64,000 bases of DNA from Lactobacillus sp. MRS-253-APC-2B (GTDB lineage: Bacteria; Bacillota; Bacilli; Lactobacillales; Lactobacillaceae), in contig NZ_JABAFO010000001.1 of the NCBI RefSeq assembly GCF_012843675.1, forward strand, positions 124,001-188,000, given 5' to 3'. The notes beneath the pieces were generated by a model. That model had not been told where the DNA came from. It saw only the letters and a program-made list of their open reading frames with translations, and made no database searches. Position numbers and translations under genes: made by a program. Below, piece by piece: positions 8,662 to 17,318 of this stretch. The number at the start of each line of letters is the position of its first letter. The first letter of the stretch is position 1.

Positions 8662-8696
8662 CTTATATATAATAGAAGAAAAAATTTCAAATATAT

Positions 8697-8745
8697 AAAA
8701 GCGTCATGCAGAAATGCCTTAGTGGCAGTTTGCATGACGCTTTTT
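8697..8745 (-). terminator. Terminator after xylB
   Basis: A 14-bp stem, AAAAGCGTCATGCA with its inverse TGCATGACGCTTTT, lies about 60 nt beyond the xylB stop and ends the xylAB transcript. T-rich sequence flanks both sides. Confidence 0.8.
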
Positions 8746-8807
8746 AATGATGCAAATGAGTTTTTAAGCTGTTAATTGATAAAATAATCAGAAATTAAAC
8801 TGCCCAA

Positions 8808-10313
8808 CTATTCTTCACGACGGAAGCTCAATAGAGAGTGGCACAAGTCTTTAGTCTGACCATAAACTTGATGATAGATTGCGTACAATTCATCATACTT
8901 GGCAACATTGGCGGGCTTTGGCAGATATTCCTTACCAAAGTGAACGAATTCTTTAGCACAGTCCTGCAGCGAATCAAACCAACCCAGACCAACTGCCGCG
9001 ATCATAGCAGCTCCCAAACCAGGTCCTTGTTCATTGGTCAAGGCAACAACCTTCTTGTTAAAGATGTCGGCCTGCATCTGAAGCCAAAAGTCGCTCTTGG
9101 CCCCACCACCAATGGCTACCACCGTATCGAATTCCTGACCGTTTTGATCATAGATATTTAAAATATCACGGAAACTGAAGGTGATCCCTTCCATCACGGC
9201 CCGACAGAAGTCATAGCGATCCTGCATACTGTCAACACCAATAAAGCTACCTCGAATATCAGCATCAGCATATGGCGTCCGCTCACCAACTACGTAAGGC
9301 GTAAAGATCAGACCATTGGCACCCAGTGGCCGCTTGGAGGCTTTTTCAACCATCGTCGAGAAGTCCTCGTCTGGATCAAACTTATGCTTAAACCAGTTTA
9401 GCGAGTGACCGGCTGCCAGCGTAACACCCATTGAGTAGTAGGTGTCTGGGATTGCGTGACATTCGTATTGAATCTGGCCATGGTAATTAACGTTGGCATT
9501 TTCTTCATATTTAAGCACAACGCCCGAAGTCCCAATTGAGGACATAACCATGTTTGGATGCAGGATGCCGGCACCAACCGCACCACAGGCATTGTCACCG
9601 CCACCACCATAGATTTTGGTGTCCGTTGAAAGGCCTGAGAACATGGCATAGCTAGCCGAAACGTTGCCCGCATAGTCAACCGACTTCATCAAAGGTGGAC
9701 ACATGCTCATCGGAATATCAAAGGCATCACAGATTTCCTGGCTCCATTGACCTTCCTTGATGTCTAACAGCACCGTCCCCGTGGCATCCGAATAATCCAT
9801 CCCCAGGTTACCCGTCATGCAGAAGCGAACATAGTCTTTTGGCAACAGGAACGTTTTGGCCTTAGCCCAGATCTCCGGTTCATTCTCCTTGACCCAAAGC
9901 AGCTTAGGCAGCGTGAAACCTTCCAGTGGCTTGTTGCCAGTAATATCGATGAAGCGATCGCCCATCTTATCCATGATTTCTTGACACTGCTTGGTCGTGC
10001 GCGTGTCGTTCCATAAAATAGCTGGCCGCAGCACCTGATTATTTTCATCAAGCAGCACCAGGCCATGCATCTGACCAGAGAAGGAAATCCCTTTGATCTC
10101 TTCTTTTTTAAGACCATCTTTTAAGATCATCCGGTCAATGCCAATCGTCGTACCATACAGCCAGTCTTGTGGGTTCTGCTCACTGTAGCCTGGCTTAGGC
10201 TGACTCAGTGGATAGTCGTAGCTTTGCTGAGCGGCGATCTTGCCTGAGCGATCCATTGCCGAAACCTTAACGGCACTGGTCCCCAAGTCGACCCCAATTA
10301 CGTATTCATTCAT
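8808..10313 (-). CDS. xylB: Xylulokinase
   Basis: XylB phosphorylates D-xylulose with ATP to xylulose 5-phosphate, which enters the phosphoketolase pathway. The 501-residue FGGY-family kinase shows the phosphate loop [11 protein letters not shown] at residues 7-17, the substrate motif FSGQMHGLV near 78-86, and the catalytic aspartate D240 in [15 protein letters not shown] strong ribosome binding site GGAGGAAAG precedes the ATG. It follows xylA by 83 nt on the same strand; the gap holds a hairpin with a T-run that probably sets XylB output below that of XylA. Confidence 0.96.
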   Translation of the reverse strand: MNEYVIGVDLGTSAVKVSAMDRSGKIAAQQSYDYPLSQPKPGYSEQNPQDWLYGTTIGIDRMILKDGLKKEEIKGISFSGQMHGLVLLDENNQVLRPAILWNDTRTTKQCQEIMDKMGDRFIDITGNKPLEGFTLPKLLWVKENEPEIWAKAKTFLLPKDYVRFCMTGNLGMDYSDATGTVLLDIKEGQWSQEICDAFDIPMSMCPPLMKSVDYAGNVSASYAMFSGLSTDTKIYGGGGDNACGAVGAGILHPNMVMSSIGTSGVVLKYEENANVNYHGQIQYECHAIPDTYYSMGVTLAAGHSLNWFKHKFDPDEDFSTMVEKASKRPLGANGLIFTPYVVGERTPYADADIRGSFIGVDSMQDRYDFCRAVMEGITFSFRDILNIYDQNGQEFDTVVAIGGGAKSDFWLQMQADIFNKKVVALTNEQGPGLGAAMIAAVGLGWFDSLQDCAKEFVHFGKEYLPKPANVAKYDELYAIYHQVYGQTKDLCHSLLSFRREE

Positions 10314-10330
10314 AGTCTTTCCTCCAAGAA

Positions 10331-10369
10331 AAAAGGATCCGCAGCCATCTGCGGCGATGCGAATCCTTT
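10331..10369 (-). terminator. Intergenic hairpin between xylA and xylB
   Basis: On the minus strand AAAGGAT and ATCCTTT flank an inner stem CCGCAG/CTGCGG, followed by TTTTTTC and then directly by the xylB ribosome binding site. It looks like an intrinsic terminator inside the operon, which could let part of the transcription through or protect the xylA message. Confidence 0.65.
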
Positions 10370-10396
10370 CTATTATATTGTTAGAGTTTCAAGTGA

Positions 10397-11746
10397 TTAT
10401 TTAGCCAGCGTTTCGATCATGAAGTGGTTGATCGTGTCCTTAACCTGTTCAAGGTGGTCAGATTGCGTAGCTGCACGCAGTTCGCTTTGTGGCGTGTCCA
10501 GAACGGTTGGTTCGATAGACTTGAAGTCTTCCTTGCCTTCTTCGATGGACTTGCCCAGACCTTCGTCCCATGATGCGTAACGATCCTTGAGTACCTTGTC
10601 CAGGTAGCCGTCTTCCTTTAGAGCAGCGGCAACGCGCAGGCCGGCAGCAAACGTGTCCATACCAACAATGTGGCTGTAGAACAGATCTTCTGGCTTCCAA
10701 GAAGTACGACGTGGCTTGGAGTCGAAGTTCAGACCACCGTGAGGGCCAATTTGACCTTCTTCAACGACTTCGTACATTGCAGCCGTTGCTTCGTACAGAT
10801 TGGATGGGAATTCGTCGATGTCCCAACCGATCAGCTTGTCACCTTGGTTGGCGTCCAGTGAACCCAGCATGCCGGCTTCACGTGCAACGCGAATTTCGTG
10901 TTGGTAAGTGTGACCAGCCAGGTTAGCGTGGTTGCCTTCCAGGTTCAGCTTGAAGTCCTTGTCCAGGCCGTATTCCTTCATAAAGTTCAGCGTCGTAGCA
11001 GCGTCGAAGTCGTATTGGTGCGTAGTTGGTTCCTTTGGCTTAGGTTCCAGCAGCATTTGAGCATCAAAGCCGATTTCGTTTGCGTAGTCCTTAGCCATGT
11101 GGAAGAACTTGGCAATGTGCGATTGTTCACGCTTCATTTCAGTGTTCCAGAGTGATTCGTAACCTTCACGGCCACCCCAGAAGACGTAGTTCTCAGCGCC
11201 AACCCGCTTACCAACTTCCAGACTGTGCTTCAGTTGAGCACAAGCATAAGCGTAGATCTTAGCAGATGGAGCAGTACCGGCACCAGCCAAGAAACGAGGG
11301 TTCGTGAACAGGTTGGACGTGTTCCACAGAACCTTCATGCCAGTCGTCTTTTGGTACTCAACGATCTTGTCAACGATCTTGTCCAGGTTCTTGTTGGTTT
11401 CACGCAGGGTGTCGCCTTCTGGAGCCAAGTCGCGGTCGTGGAAGCAGAAGTAGTCAACGCCCAGCTTGTTGTAGAATTCAAAGGCGTAGTCAACCTTTGC
11501 CAAAGCGTTGTCCATTGGGTCAGTGTACTTGTCGTATGGACGAACGGCCGTACCATCACCAAATGGGTCAACCAGGCGTTGGTCAAACGTGTGCCAGTAA
11601 GCAACTGAGAACCGCAGCCAATCCTTCATCTTCTTGCCCAGGATAACTTCTTCTGGGTTGTAGTATTGGAATGCCAGGCGTGAGTTCAAGCCTTTGTGTG
11701 GACCTTCATACTTAACTTTGTCAATACCTTGCCATAAATCACTCAT
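10397..11746 (-). CDS. xylA: Xylose isomerase
   Basis: XylA converts D-xylose to D-xylulose using divalent metal. The 449-residue protein is of the longer class II type. Visible active-site elements are H103 and D106 in YFCFHDRD, the [10 protein letters not shown] segment near 188-197, and metal ligand E234 with K236 in LLEPKPKEP. Codon use is strongly biased to preferred codons, as expected for an abundant enzyme. The ribosome binding site is AGGAGG. It is the first gene of xylAB; its promoter carries a cre-like site over the -35 and an XylR-type operator just after the start point. Confidence 0.97.
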   Translation of the reverse strand: MSDLWQGIDKVKYEGPHKGLNSRLAFQYYNPEEVILGKKMKDWLRFSVAYWHTFDQRLVDPFGDGTAVRPYDKYTDPMDNALAKVDYAFEFYNKLGVDYFCFHDRDLAPEGDTLRETNKNLDKIVDKIVEYQKTTGMKVLWNTSNLFTNPRFLAGAGTAPSAKIYAYACAQLKHSLEVGKRVGAENYVFWGGREGYESLWNTEMKREQSHIAKFFHMAKDYANEIGFDAQMLLEPKPKEPTTHQYDFDAATTLNFMKEYGLDKDFKLNLEGNHANLAGHTYQHEIRVAREAGMLGSLDANQGDKLIGWDIDEFPSNLYEATAAMYEVVEEGQIGPHGGLNFDSKPRRTSWKPEDLFYSHIVGMDTFAAGLRVAAALKEDGYLDKVLKDRYASWDEGLGKSIEEGKEDFKSIEPTVLDTPQSELRAATQSDHLEQVKDTINHFMIETLAK

Positions 11747-11767
11747 AATATGGGCCTCCTGAAATTT

Positions 11768-11838
11768 ATTAGTTTAAATAAACAACTAACTTACGGTTTT
11801 TAATATAGACCATCAAGCTATTTTTGTAAACCCTTTCT
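11768..11838 (-). promoter_or_regulatory. xylA promoter with cre-like site and XylR-type operator
   Basis: Minus-strand -35 TTTACA (11825-11830) and -10 TATATT (11802-11807) are separated by 17 nt. A cre-like site with one mismatch (11824-11838, plus strand TTGTAAACCCTTTCT) covers the -35. The operator ATTAGTT-N9-AACTAAC (11768-11790) lies just downstream of the start point. This gives repression by XylR without xylose and by CcpA with glucose. The rest of the 379-bp divergent region is AT-rich and holds the symporter promoter. Confidence 0.75.
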
Positions 11839-12020
11839 AGCAAAAAAATTGAAATTTTTGCATTTTCAATTTGGTGCGTAATTCGATTCTCCGCTTATAA
11901 ATATAGTAGAGAAAAATACTCTCTCGCAACCGCTTTTTAGCTAGGTTTCATCGAAAATAGCACTAAGCAGGCCGCAGATTTTACCTTAATTGGTTTTTTT
12001 GATATTTTTTACTAAACATC

Positions 12021-12082
12021 TTGATTTTTGAATTGAAAGCGGTTATATTAATCTCGTAAGTTAGTTTTAATCTTTAACTAAC
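12021..12082 (+). promoter_or_regulatory. Xylose symporter promoter with cre-like site and XylR-type operator
   Basis: A -35 TTGATT (12021-12026) is 17 nt from the -10 TATATT (12044-12049). A cre-like sequence with one mismatch (TTGAAAGCGGTTATA, 12033-12047) fills the spacer. A perfect operator GTTAGTT-N9-AACTAAC spans 12060-12082, right after the start point, in the same arrangement as at xylA. Confidence 0.75.
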
Positions 12083-12125
12083 TAAGCAATAGGAGTGTTT
12101 TTATAGTTAAGGAGTTGTAGTAATC

Positions 12126-13478
12126 ATGCGCAAAGTATCTGCGGGCTTTATCTACTTTTTCGGGGCCCTCGGCGGTTTGCTCTTCGGTTACGATACCGGT
12201 GTTATTTCTGGGGCTATTCTGTTTATTCAAAAACAGATGCACCTGGGAACTTGGGAACAAGGCTGGATCGTTTCCGCAGTACTGCTGGGTGCCATCTTAG
12301 GTTCATTGTTTATCGGACCATCTTCTGACAAGTATGGTCGTCGCAAATTGCTATTATTGTCATCGATTATCTTCTTTGTTGGTGCGCTTGGTTCCGGATT
12401 CTCACAAGGCTTTTGGTCATTGCTTTGCTTCCGGATTGTCTTAGGGCTGGCCGTTGGTGCCTCATCTTCAATGGTACCAACCTACCTGGCCGAACTTTCT
12501 CCAGCCGACAAGCGGGGCATGGTTTCCAGTATGTTCCAATTGATGGTTATGACTGGTATTCTGGTTGCCTACATCACAAACTGGTCATTTGAAAACATGT
12601 ACACTGGTTGGCGTTGGATGCTTGGCTTTGCAGCTATTCCTGCTGCCATTATGTTCTTCGGTGCCCTTTACCTGCCAGAATCCCCTCGTTATCTGGTTAA
12701 GATTGGTCGTGAAAACGATGCACGAACCGTTTTGATGAACATGAACCACAATGATAAAGGCATCGTTGATAAGGACATGTCTCAAATCGAACAACAAGTT
12801 CACATGAAGAATGGTGGCTTAAAGGAACTGTTTGGCCCAATGGTGCGTCCAGCTTTAGTTGCGGCAATCGGTCTGGCTGTCTTCCAGCAAGTCATGGGCT
12901 GCAACACAGTGCTTTACTATGCCCCAACCATCTTTACTGACGTTGGTTTCGGTGTTAACGCTGCGCTGCTGGCTCACATTGGGATTGGTACCTTTAACGT
13001 CATCGTCACGGCATTTGCCCTCTCAATCATGGATAAGGTTGACCGGAAAAAGATGCTGATCTATGGTGGTCTTGGCATGGGTGTCTCACTGTTTGTCATG
13101 AGTGCTGGGATGAAATTCTCCGGCGGTTCAAAAGCAGCTGCGGTTATCTGTGTTCTTGCCATGACCATTTACATTGCCTTCTTCTCAGGTACTTGGGGTC
13201 CAGTTATGTGGGTTATGTTTGGTGAAATGTTCCCACTTAACATTCGTGGTCTTGGGAACTCATTTGGTTCCGTGGTCAACTGGACTGCCAACCTGATCGT
13301 TTCGTTGACGTTCCCAACCCTGCTGGACTTCTTTGGTACGGGTAGTCTGTTTATCGGCTATGGCGTCCTCTGCTTCTTTGGTATCTGGTTCGTTCATGCC
13401 AAGGTCTTCGAAACACGCGGTAAGTCACTGGAAGACATCGAACAGACGTTGCGTGACCACGCTGGTTCCAAGAACTAA
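12126..13478 (+). CDS. xylT: D-xylose:H+ symporter-type MFS sugar transporter
   Basis: This 450-residue, 12-span membrane protein belongs to the MFS sugar porter family (XylE/XylT/AraE). Family marks are FGYDTGVISGA near residues 20-30, the D-x-x-GRR loop SDKYGRRKL near 67-75, PESPRYLV near 183-190, and the helix-7 QQ motif in FQQVMGCNTVLYYAP. It is transcribed divergently from xylA and shares its regulatory region, so xylose is the likely substrate. The AAGGAG site lies 12-13 nt before the ATG. A terminator follows the stop. Confidence 0.9.
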   Translation: MRKVSAGFIYFFGALGGLLFGYDTGVISGAILFIQKQMHLGTWEQGWIVSAVLLGAILGSLFIGPSSDKYGRRKLLLLSSIIFFVGALGSGFSQGFWSLLCFRIVLGLAVGASSSMVPTYLAELSPADKRGMVSSMFQLMVMTGILVAYITNWSFENMYTGWRWMLGFAAIPAAIMFFGALYLPESPRYLVKIGRENDARTVLMNMNHNDKGIVDKDMSQIEQQVHMKNGGLKELFGPMVRPALVAAIGLAVFQQVMGCNTVLYYAPTIFTDVGFGVNAALLAHIGIGTFNVIVTAFALSIMDKVDRKKMLIYGGLGMGVSLFVMSAGMKFSGGSKAAAVICVLAMTIYIAFFSGTWGPVMWVMFGEMFPLNIRGLGNSFGSVVNWTANLIVSLTFPTLLDFFGTGSLFIGYGVLCFFGIWFVHAKVFETRGKSLEDIEQTLRDHAGSKN

Positions 13479-13572
13479 TCCAGTCATTATTCAAAATCCC
13501 ACTCAAATCTTAAATTTAAATCCGATCTTACTTGCTGAATCCTAACCCTCTCAATATCGATAGTAAGTAAAT

Positions 13573-13604
13573 GGCCTGACAGTCCTCGCTGCCAGGCTTT
13601 TTTA
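13573..13604 (+). terminator. Terminator after xylT
   Basis: GCCTGACAG and CTGCCAGGC form a 9-bp stem with one mismatch, followed by TTTTTTATT. Confidence 0.85.
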
Positions 13605-13632
13605 TTAATCATAAATTAAACTAAAATTAGAG

Positions 13633-13661
13633 TTGACTTAGAACTCCTCATAATGTATACT
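13633..13661 (+). promoter_or_regulatory. Promoter of the aroF-aroB leader
   Basis: TTGACT (13633-13638), 17 nt, TATACT (13656-13661) is a near-consensus sigma-A promoter. Transcription from about 13668 would give a leader of about 285 nt before aroF. Confidence 0.7.
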
Positions 13662-13704
13662 CAATCCAACCTTTTGAAATTAAAAGCACTAAAGGAGCAG
13701 CATT

Positions 13705-13752
13705 ATGAAAATTACAAACGTACGATTTAGCTATTATTATCAATCACGCTAG
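13705..13752 (+). CDS. Tyr-rich leader peptide of the aroF-aroB attenuator
   Basis: AAAGGAG at 13691-13697 is followed by an ATG and a 15-codon frame encoding MKITNVRFSYYYQSR. Three consecutive Tyr codons (13732-13740) follow a Phe codon closely. The frame sits between a strong promoter and an intrinsic terminator, upstream of a DAHP synthase that makes Tyr and Phe precursors. These are the hallmarks of a ribosome-stalling leader peptide. The frame is too short to be judged by homology; composition and position carry the case. Confidence 0.75.
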   Translation: MKITNVRFSYYYQSR

Positions 13753-13893
13753 CGCTGGCACGCATAGACGGTTGGCGCTGGGCTAACGGTCTATGCGATT
13801 GATAATAGTTTGTAATTACCGATTGCATGGCAGATCTTTTGTTAAGGCACTGTGTAGTCGGTCGTGCTCCAACCAGCATCGCTGCTGATCACG

Positions 13894-13928
13894 AACCCTC
13901 ACGGTGGTTTAACATCGTGAGGGTTTTT
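13894..13928 (+). terminator. Intrinsic terminator of the aro leader
   Basis: AACCCTCACG (13894-13903) and CGTGAGGGTT (13916-13925) form a perfect 10-bp stem with a 12-nt loop, followed by a T-run. It ends 27 nt before the aroF start and so must be bypassed for aroF expression. Confidence 0.9.
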
Positions 13929-13954
13929 GTATTGACGGATAAGGAGTGTTTTTT

Positions 13955-14950
13955 ATGATTATCGTATTAAAAGCTGAACAAGCAGCCCCAACAATTGAAG
14001 CATTAAAGCAGCATTTTGGCAGTGATCATGATATCTTCGTTCATAATAATCGAATTGCCATTCAAAATATTACACCAGACGACCTGACTCCCACTGAACA
14101 AGCCGCAGCTGAAAAAATCATTACCAAGGTTCCAGCAGCCGTTCAAGCATCCCGCTTGTTTCATCCCGAAGATACGATCATTAAAACGCCTCATTCAACG
14201 ATTGGCGGCGATAATTTTACCTTGATGGCCGGTCCCTGCTCAGTTGAATCAGCCGAACATGTCTTAAAAATGGCAAAAGTCACTAAAAACGCTGGCGCAA
14301 CCGTTCTGCGTGGTGGTGCCTTCAAACCTCGCACCTCACCATACTCATTCCAGGGATTAGGCAAAGCAGGACTGATCGCCTTAAGAAAAGCCGCTGATCA
14401 GCTGGCATTAGATGTCGTAACCGAGGTTATGGATGTTGAACAGGTACCATTGGTCGAAAAATACACCGATATTTTTCAGATCGGGGCGCGCAACATGCAG
14501 AACTTCTCGCTGTTAAAAGCAGTTGGAAAAACCCGCAAACCAGTAATGCTAAAACGCGGCATGTCAGCAACGGTTGATGACGTTTTGAACGCTACGGAAT
14601 ACATTGCCGCTGGTGGCAACCATCAAATTATGATCGTTGAGCGTGGGATTCGAACGTTTGATAATAAATACACGCGCAATACCTTTGATGTTGGCGCCAT
14701 TCCGGTCTTGCACAAACTGACTCACTACCCAGTCATTGCCGATCCAAGCCATGCCGCTGGTCATACCGAGTTTGTAACGCCATTGGCTTTGGCCGGGGTA
14801 GCAGCCGGTGCAGATGGCTTGATCGTTGAGATTCATGACGATCCGGCCCATGCCTTTTCCGACGGTGCTCAGGCATTGCGTCCTGATGAATTTAACGAAA
14901 TGGTAACCAAGGCTAATACGGTACATCAAGCTTTACAGTCAACCAAGTAA
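13955..14950 (+). CDS. aroF: 3-deoxy-7-phosphoheptulonate synthase (DAHP synthase, type I beta)
   Basis: This enzyme condenses phosphoenolpyruvate and erythrose 4-phosphate to DAHP, the first step to chorismate and aromatic amino acids. The core has LMAGPCSVES, GGAFKPRTSPYSFQG, LKRGMSATVDD and ADPSHAAGH, typical of the KDO8P-synthase-like class. Residues 1-70 form an extra N-terminal domain like the ferredoxin-like domain of Thermotoga DAHP synthase, which mediates Tyr/Phe feedback, so end-product control may act on both transcription and enzyme. A GTG at 13946 overlaps the AAGGAG site; the ATG at 13955 is the better start (331 residues). aroB follows by 15 nt. Confidence 0.93.
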   Translation: MIIVLKAEQAAPTIEALKQHFGSDHDIFVHNNRIAIQNITPDDLTPTEQAAAEKIITKVPAAVQASRLFHPEDTIIKTPHSTIGGDNFTLMAGPCSVESAEHVLKMAKVTKNAGATVLRGGAFKPRTSPYSFQGLGKAGLIALRKAADQLALDVVTEVMDVEQVPLVEKYTDIFQIGARNMQNFSLLKAVGKTRKPVMLKRGMSATVDDVLNATEYIAAGGNHQIMIVERGIRTFDNKYTRNTFDVGAIPVLHKLTHYPVIADPSHAAGHTEFVTPLALAGVAAGADGLIVEIHDDPAHAFSDGAQALRPDEFNEMVTKANTVHQALQSTK

Positions 14951-14965
14951 AAGAAGGGAATCCCA

Positions 14966-16036
14966 ATGGAAAAAATTTCAGTCGCGCTGGCCAGTCATCA
15001 ATATGACGTTTTAATTGAACCTGGCTTGTTGAAAACAACTGGTGAACGGATTGCTCAAATCTGGTCACCGCGTAAGATTGCCTTGATCAGTGATGACAAC
15101 GTGGCTCCGCTTTATCAAAAAGATTTGGCTGCCCAGCTGACTAATCAAGGCTTTGAAGTCCATTGTTATGACTTCCCGGCTGGTGAAGCCTCGAAATCAT
15201 TAGCCCAGCTCCAGCGACTCAGCGAAAAACTGGCAAAAGCCAATTTCAATCGCGATGATGCGGTCATTGCTCTTGGCGGCGGCGTCACGGGCGATCTGGT
15301 TGGTTTTTTGGCGGCTACCTACATGCGCGGAATCTCATTGATTCAAATTCCGACATCGTTACTGGCTCAAGTTGACAGTTCGGTTGGTGGTAAAACTGCT
15401 GTTGATCTAGGAACAACCAAAAATATTATCGGTGCCTTTTATGAACCTGATCTGGTATTGATTGATCCGCAAACCTTAACAACCTTGCCTACCCGTGATC
15501 TGGTAGAAGGATATGGTGAAATCGTCAAAGCCGCGGCAATGGTTGGCAACGGTTTTTGGCGTCTAATTGAGCAGATCGATTCGCCTGCCGCTATCTTGAA
15601 ACATGCTTTGAAACTGAGTGAATTCTCCATTCAGTTTAAAGCCGACATTGTCATGGCAGATGAAAAAGAAAGCGGCCAACGCCAGCTGCTTAATTTTGGT
15701 CATACCATTGGCCATGCTATTGAGGCCCTATCTGCCGGTGAATTGCGCCATGGTGAAGCGATCAGCATTGGTACGGTTGCCATCTGTCGTGCTTTTGAAG
15801 CGGCTGGTAAAACCGCACCCGGTACTACACAAAAAATCACAGCCAGACTGACAGCGGTCGGTTTGCCAATTACGTCACCATGGCTTGCTTCTAATCGGGT
15901 TTTAGAACTGATCAAACACGATAAGAAAAACCACAACGGCTATTTGAATCTGGTTTATGTTAAAGAAATTGGCGTCCCCGCCATCTTAAAGGTTCCCACC
16001 AACCAGATTGCCGCAACCCTACAGCTGCCTAGCTAA
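14966..16036 (+). CDS. aroB: 3-dehydroquinate synthase
   Basis: AroB converts DAHP to 3-dehydroquinate with NAD+ and a metal ion. The 356-residue protein has the NAD-binding run ALGGGVTGDLVGFLAATYMRG, the SSVGGKTAVD and KNIIGAFYEP segments, and the metal-site motifs NFGHTIGHA and RHGEAISIG. It follows aroF by 15 nt with an AGAAGGGA ribosome binding site and is covered by the same attenuator. Only these two shikimate genes are here; the others must lie elsewhere. Confidence 0.96.
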   Translation: MEKISVALASHQYDVLIEPGLLKTTGERIAQIWSPRKIALISDDNVAPLYQKDLAAQLTNQGFEVHCYDFPAGEASKSLAQLQRLSEKLAKANFNRDDAVIALGGGVTGDLVGFLAATYMRGISLIQIPTSLLAQVDSSVGGKTAVDLGTTKNIIGAFYEPDLVLIDPQTLTTLPTRDLVEGYGEIVKAAAMVGNGFWRLIEQIDSPAAILKHALKLSEFSIQFKADIVMADEKESGQRQLLNFGHTIGHAIEALSAGELRHGEAISIGTVAICRAFEAAGKTAPGTTQKITARLTAVGLPITSPWLASNRVLELIKHDKKNHNGYLNLVYVKEIGVPAILKVPTNQIAATLQLPS

Positions 16037-16040
16037 CATA

Positions 16041-16080
16041 AAAATCGTCAGCTCCCATTTTAGGAGTTGGCGATTTTTTG
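16041..16080 (+). terminator. Terminator after aroB
   Basis: AAAATCGTCA-GCTCC and its inverse GGAGTTGGCGATTTT form a stem of about 14 bp with G-T pairs, followed by TTTTG. Confidence 0.85.
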
Positions 16081-16098
16081 TGCGCTGCATTTCTTATC

Positions 16099-16126
16099 TA
16101 AAAAGCCCGTCCCATTAGATGGGCCT
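16099..16126 (-). terminator. Probable terminator after xylR
   Basis: On the minus strand AAGGCCCAT and ATGGGACGGGCTT form an imperfect stem followed by TTTTAG, immediately beyond the xylR stop. The stem is interrupted, so confidence is moderate. Confidence 0.5.
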
Positions 16127-16129
16127 TAC

Positions 16130-17302
16130 TTATTTGATATTTGAAACTGACTTAGGCCACTTTAACGTCAGCGAATATTGATCCATCTTCAAGAAACGAT
16201 GAATGGCAATCGAGCTGGCACCCAAAAGCGAGGCCATTTCAGACCCCTTGATCATCCGAATCGGAATATCAACATGATGTACCTGCAGCCAGTCGCGAAG
16301 CTGTTGATACAGTTCTGGAATCTCGTCAAACAATGGCGAATCAAAGTATACTGCCTGAGGGCCATAGCCAACGACTGCATTATGGGCAGTCTTTTGCAGC
16401 TGCTGCATGGCCTGAGCAACAACTTTTTCGGTCGCCTCGTCATGCTGCCGATACAGTTCATACAGCTGCATTGGCGTCAGTTCCGCCAGCCCCTTTTCTT
16501 TGGCAATGCGGTTTAAGATGGCCTCTTCCGAACAAAGATCCTCAACCTTGACCAGCTCACCATTTTGGCCCACCACCAGGCTCCGACCGATTTCACCAGC
16601 CCGACCATGAAACCCTCGATACAGTTGATGGTTGGCAATGATGCCGGCACCAATCCCTTTATGAATACTGATCGTCAACAAGTCACGATAGTTTTCTCGA
16701 TCGCCAAAATCGCGCTCAAAAATCGCCGCCAGGTTGGCTTCATTTTCCAAGATCGTGGGGACATTGAACTCATTTTCAAAATAGGCTGCCAGATCAATCC
16801 CGTTCGTATTCATAAACGGTGCATCAACGATTTGATTGTCATCAACGATCCCATGCACTGAAAAGCCGATTGCCAATAACCCATGACGCGTATCGTTGTT
16901 TTGTTCCATTTTCTGCAGTCGATCCTTCATCAGCTGCATGATGGTCAGCATGTCGCGATTGTTGAGTATTACCGCTTCATAGCTGATTACCTCGCCATTT
17001 ATGTAGTTAAACATGATCCGCAGATGATTGGTTCCAACTTCAAAGCTGGCCACAAAGCCATATCGTTTATCCAGGCAGACCAGATTAGGCTTGCGGCCCC
17101 CACGATTGGTCGATTCCCCCTGCCCCAGTTCTTCAATAAAGCCTTCATCATTTAATTCGTTATAGATTGCTGATACGGTTGATTTGTTAATATCCAGCTC
17201 ACGAGAAATATCAACTCGTGTCGTCGTAGGATGATTAAACAGCTGCTGTAAAACCAGTTGCCGATTAGTCACCCGCACCAGACTACGACTGTCATTTTTC
17301 AT
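16130..17302 (-). CDS. xylR: ROK-family xylose repressor XylR
   Basis: The 390-residue protein has an N-terminal winged helix (residues ~10-75, with TRVDISRELDINKSTVSAIY) and a ROK sugar-binding domain with the signature IHKGIGAGIIANHQLYRG and HGRAGEIGRS. The cysteine-rich zinc motif CxCGxxGC of many ROK proteins is not visible; the segment reads VEDLCSEEAIL. It should repress xylose genes until xylose binds. Context supports this strongly: operators of the XylR type stand at three nearby xylose promoters and a weaker copy precedes xylR itself. The AGAGGTGG site sets the ATG. It is separated from xylAB and xylT by aroF-aroB. Confidence 0.9.
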   Translation of the reverse strand: MKNDSRSLVRVTNRQLVLQQLFNHPTTTRVDISRELDINKSTVSAIYNELNDEGFIEELGQGESTNRGGRKPNLVCLDKRYGFVASFEVGTNHLRIMFNYINGEVISYEAVILNNRDMLTIMQLMKDRLQKMEQNNDTRHGLLAIGFSVHGIVDDNQIVDAPFMNTNGIDLAAYFENEFNVPTILENEANLAAIFERDFGDRENYRDLLTISIHKGIGAGIIANHQLYRGFHGRAGEIGRSLVVGQNGELVKVEDLCSEEAILNRIAKEKGLAELTPMQLYELYRQHDEATEKVVAQAMQQLQKTAHNAVVGYGPQAVYFDSPLFDEIPELYQQLRDWLQVHHVDIPIRMIKGSEMASLLGASSIAIHRFLKMDQYSLTLKWPKSVSNIK

Positions 17303-17318
17303 GTGGCCACCTCTTTTA

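Larger units (their letters stand above)
13705..13928 (+). promoter_or_regulatory. Attenuator region controlling aroF-aroB
   Basis: The leader codons at 13711-13719 and 13735-13745 can pair with 13797-13816 to form a 20-bp helix with a 15-nt bulge holding the Val-Arg-Phe-Ser-Tyr codons. Inside it, CGCATAGAC and GTCTATGCG form a second hairpin. Further on, TCGTG (13862-13866), TCACGA (13889-13894), CCTCACG (13897-13903) and ATCGTGAGG (13914-13922) offer mutually exclusive pairings around the terminator. A ribosome held at the Tyr codons would keep the long helix open and could change which downstream pairing forms. The exact antiterminator is not certain from reading alone. The T-box consensus motif is absent. 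Confidence 0.65.

Noticed and set aside
13668-13928. T-box riboswitch before aroF
   Set aside because: The conserved T-box sequence before the terminator and a recognisable stem I are absent, while a leader frame with Tyr codons is present.
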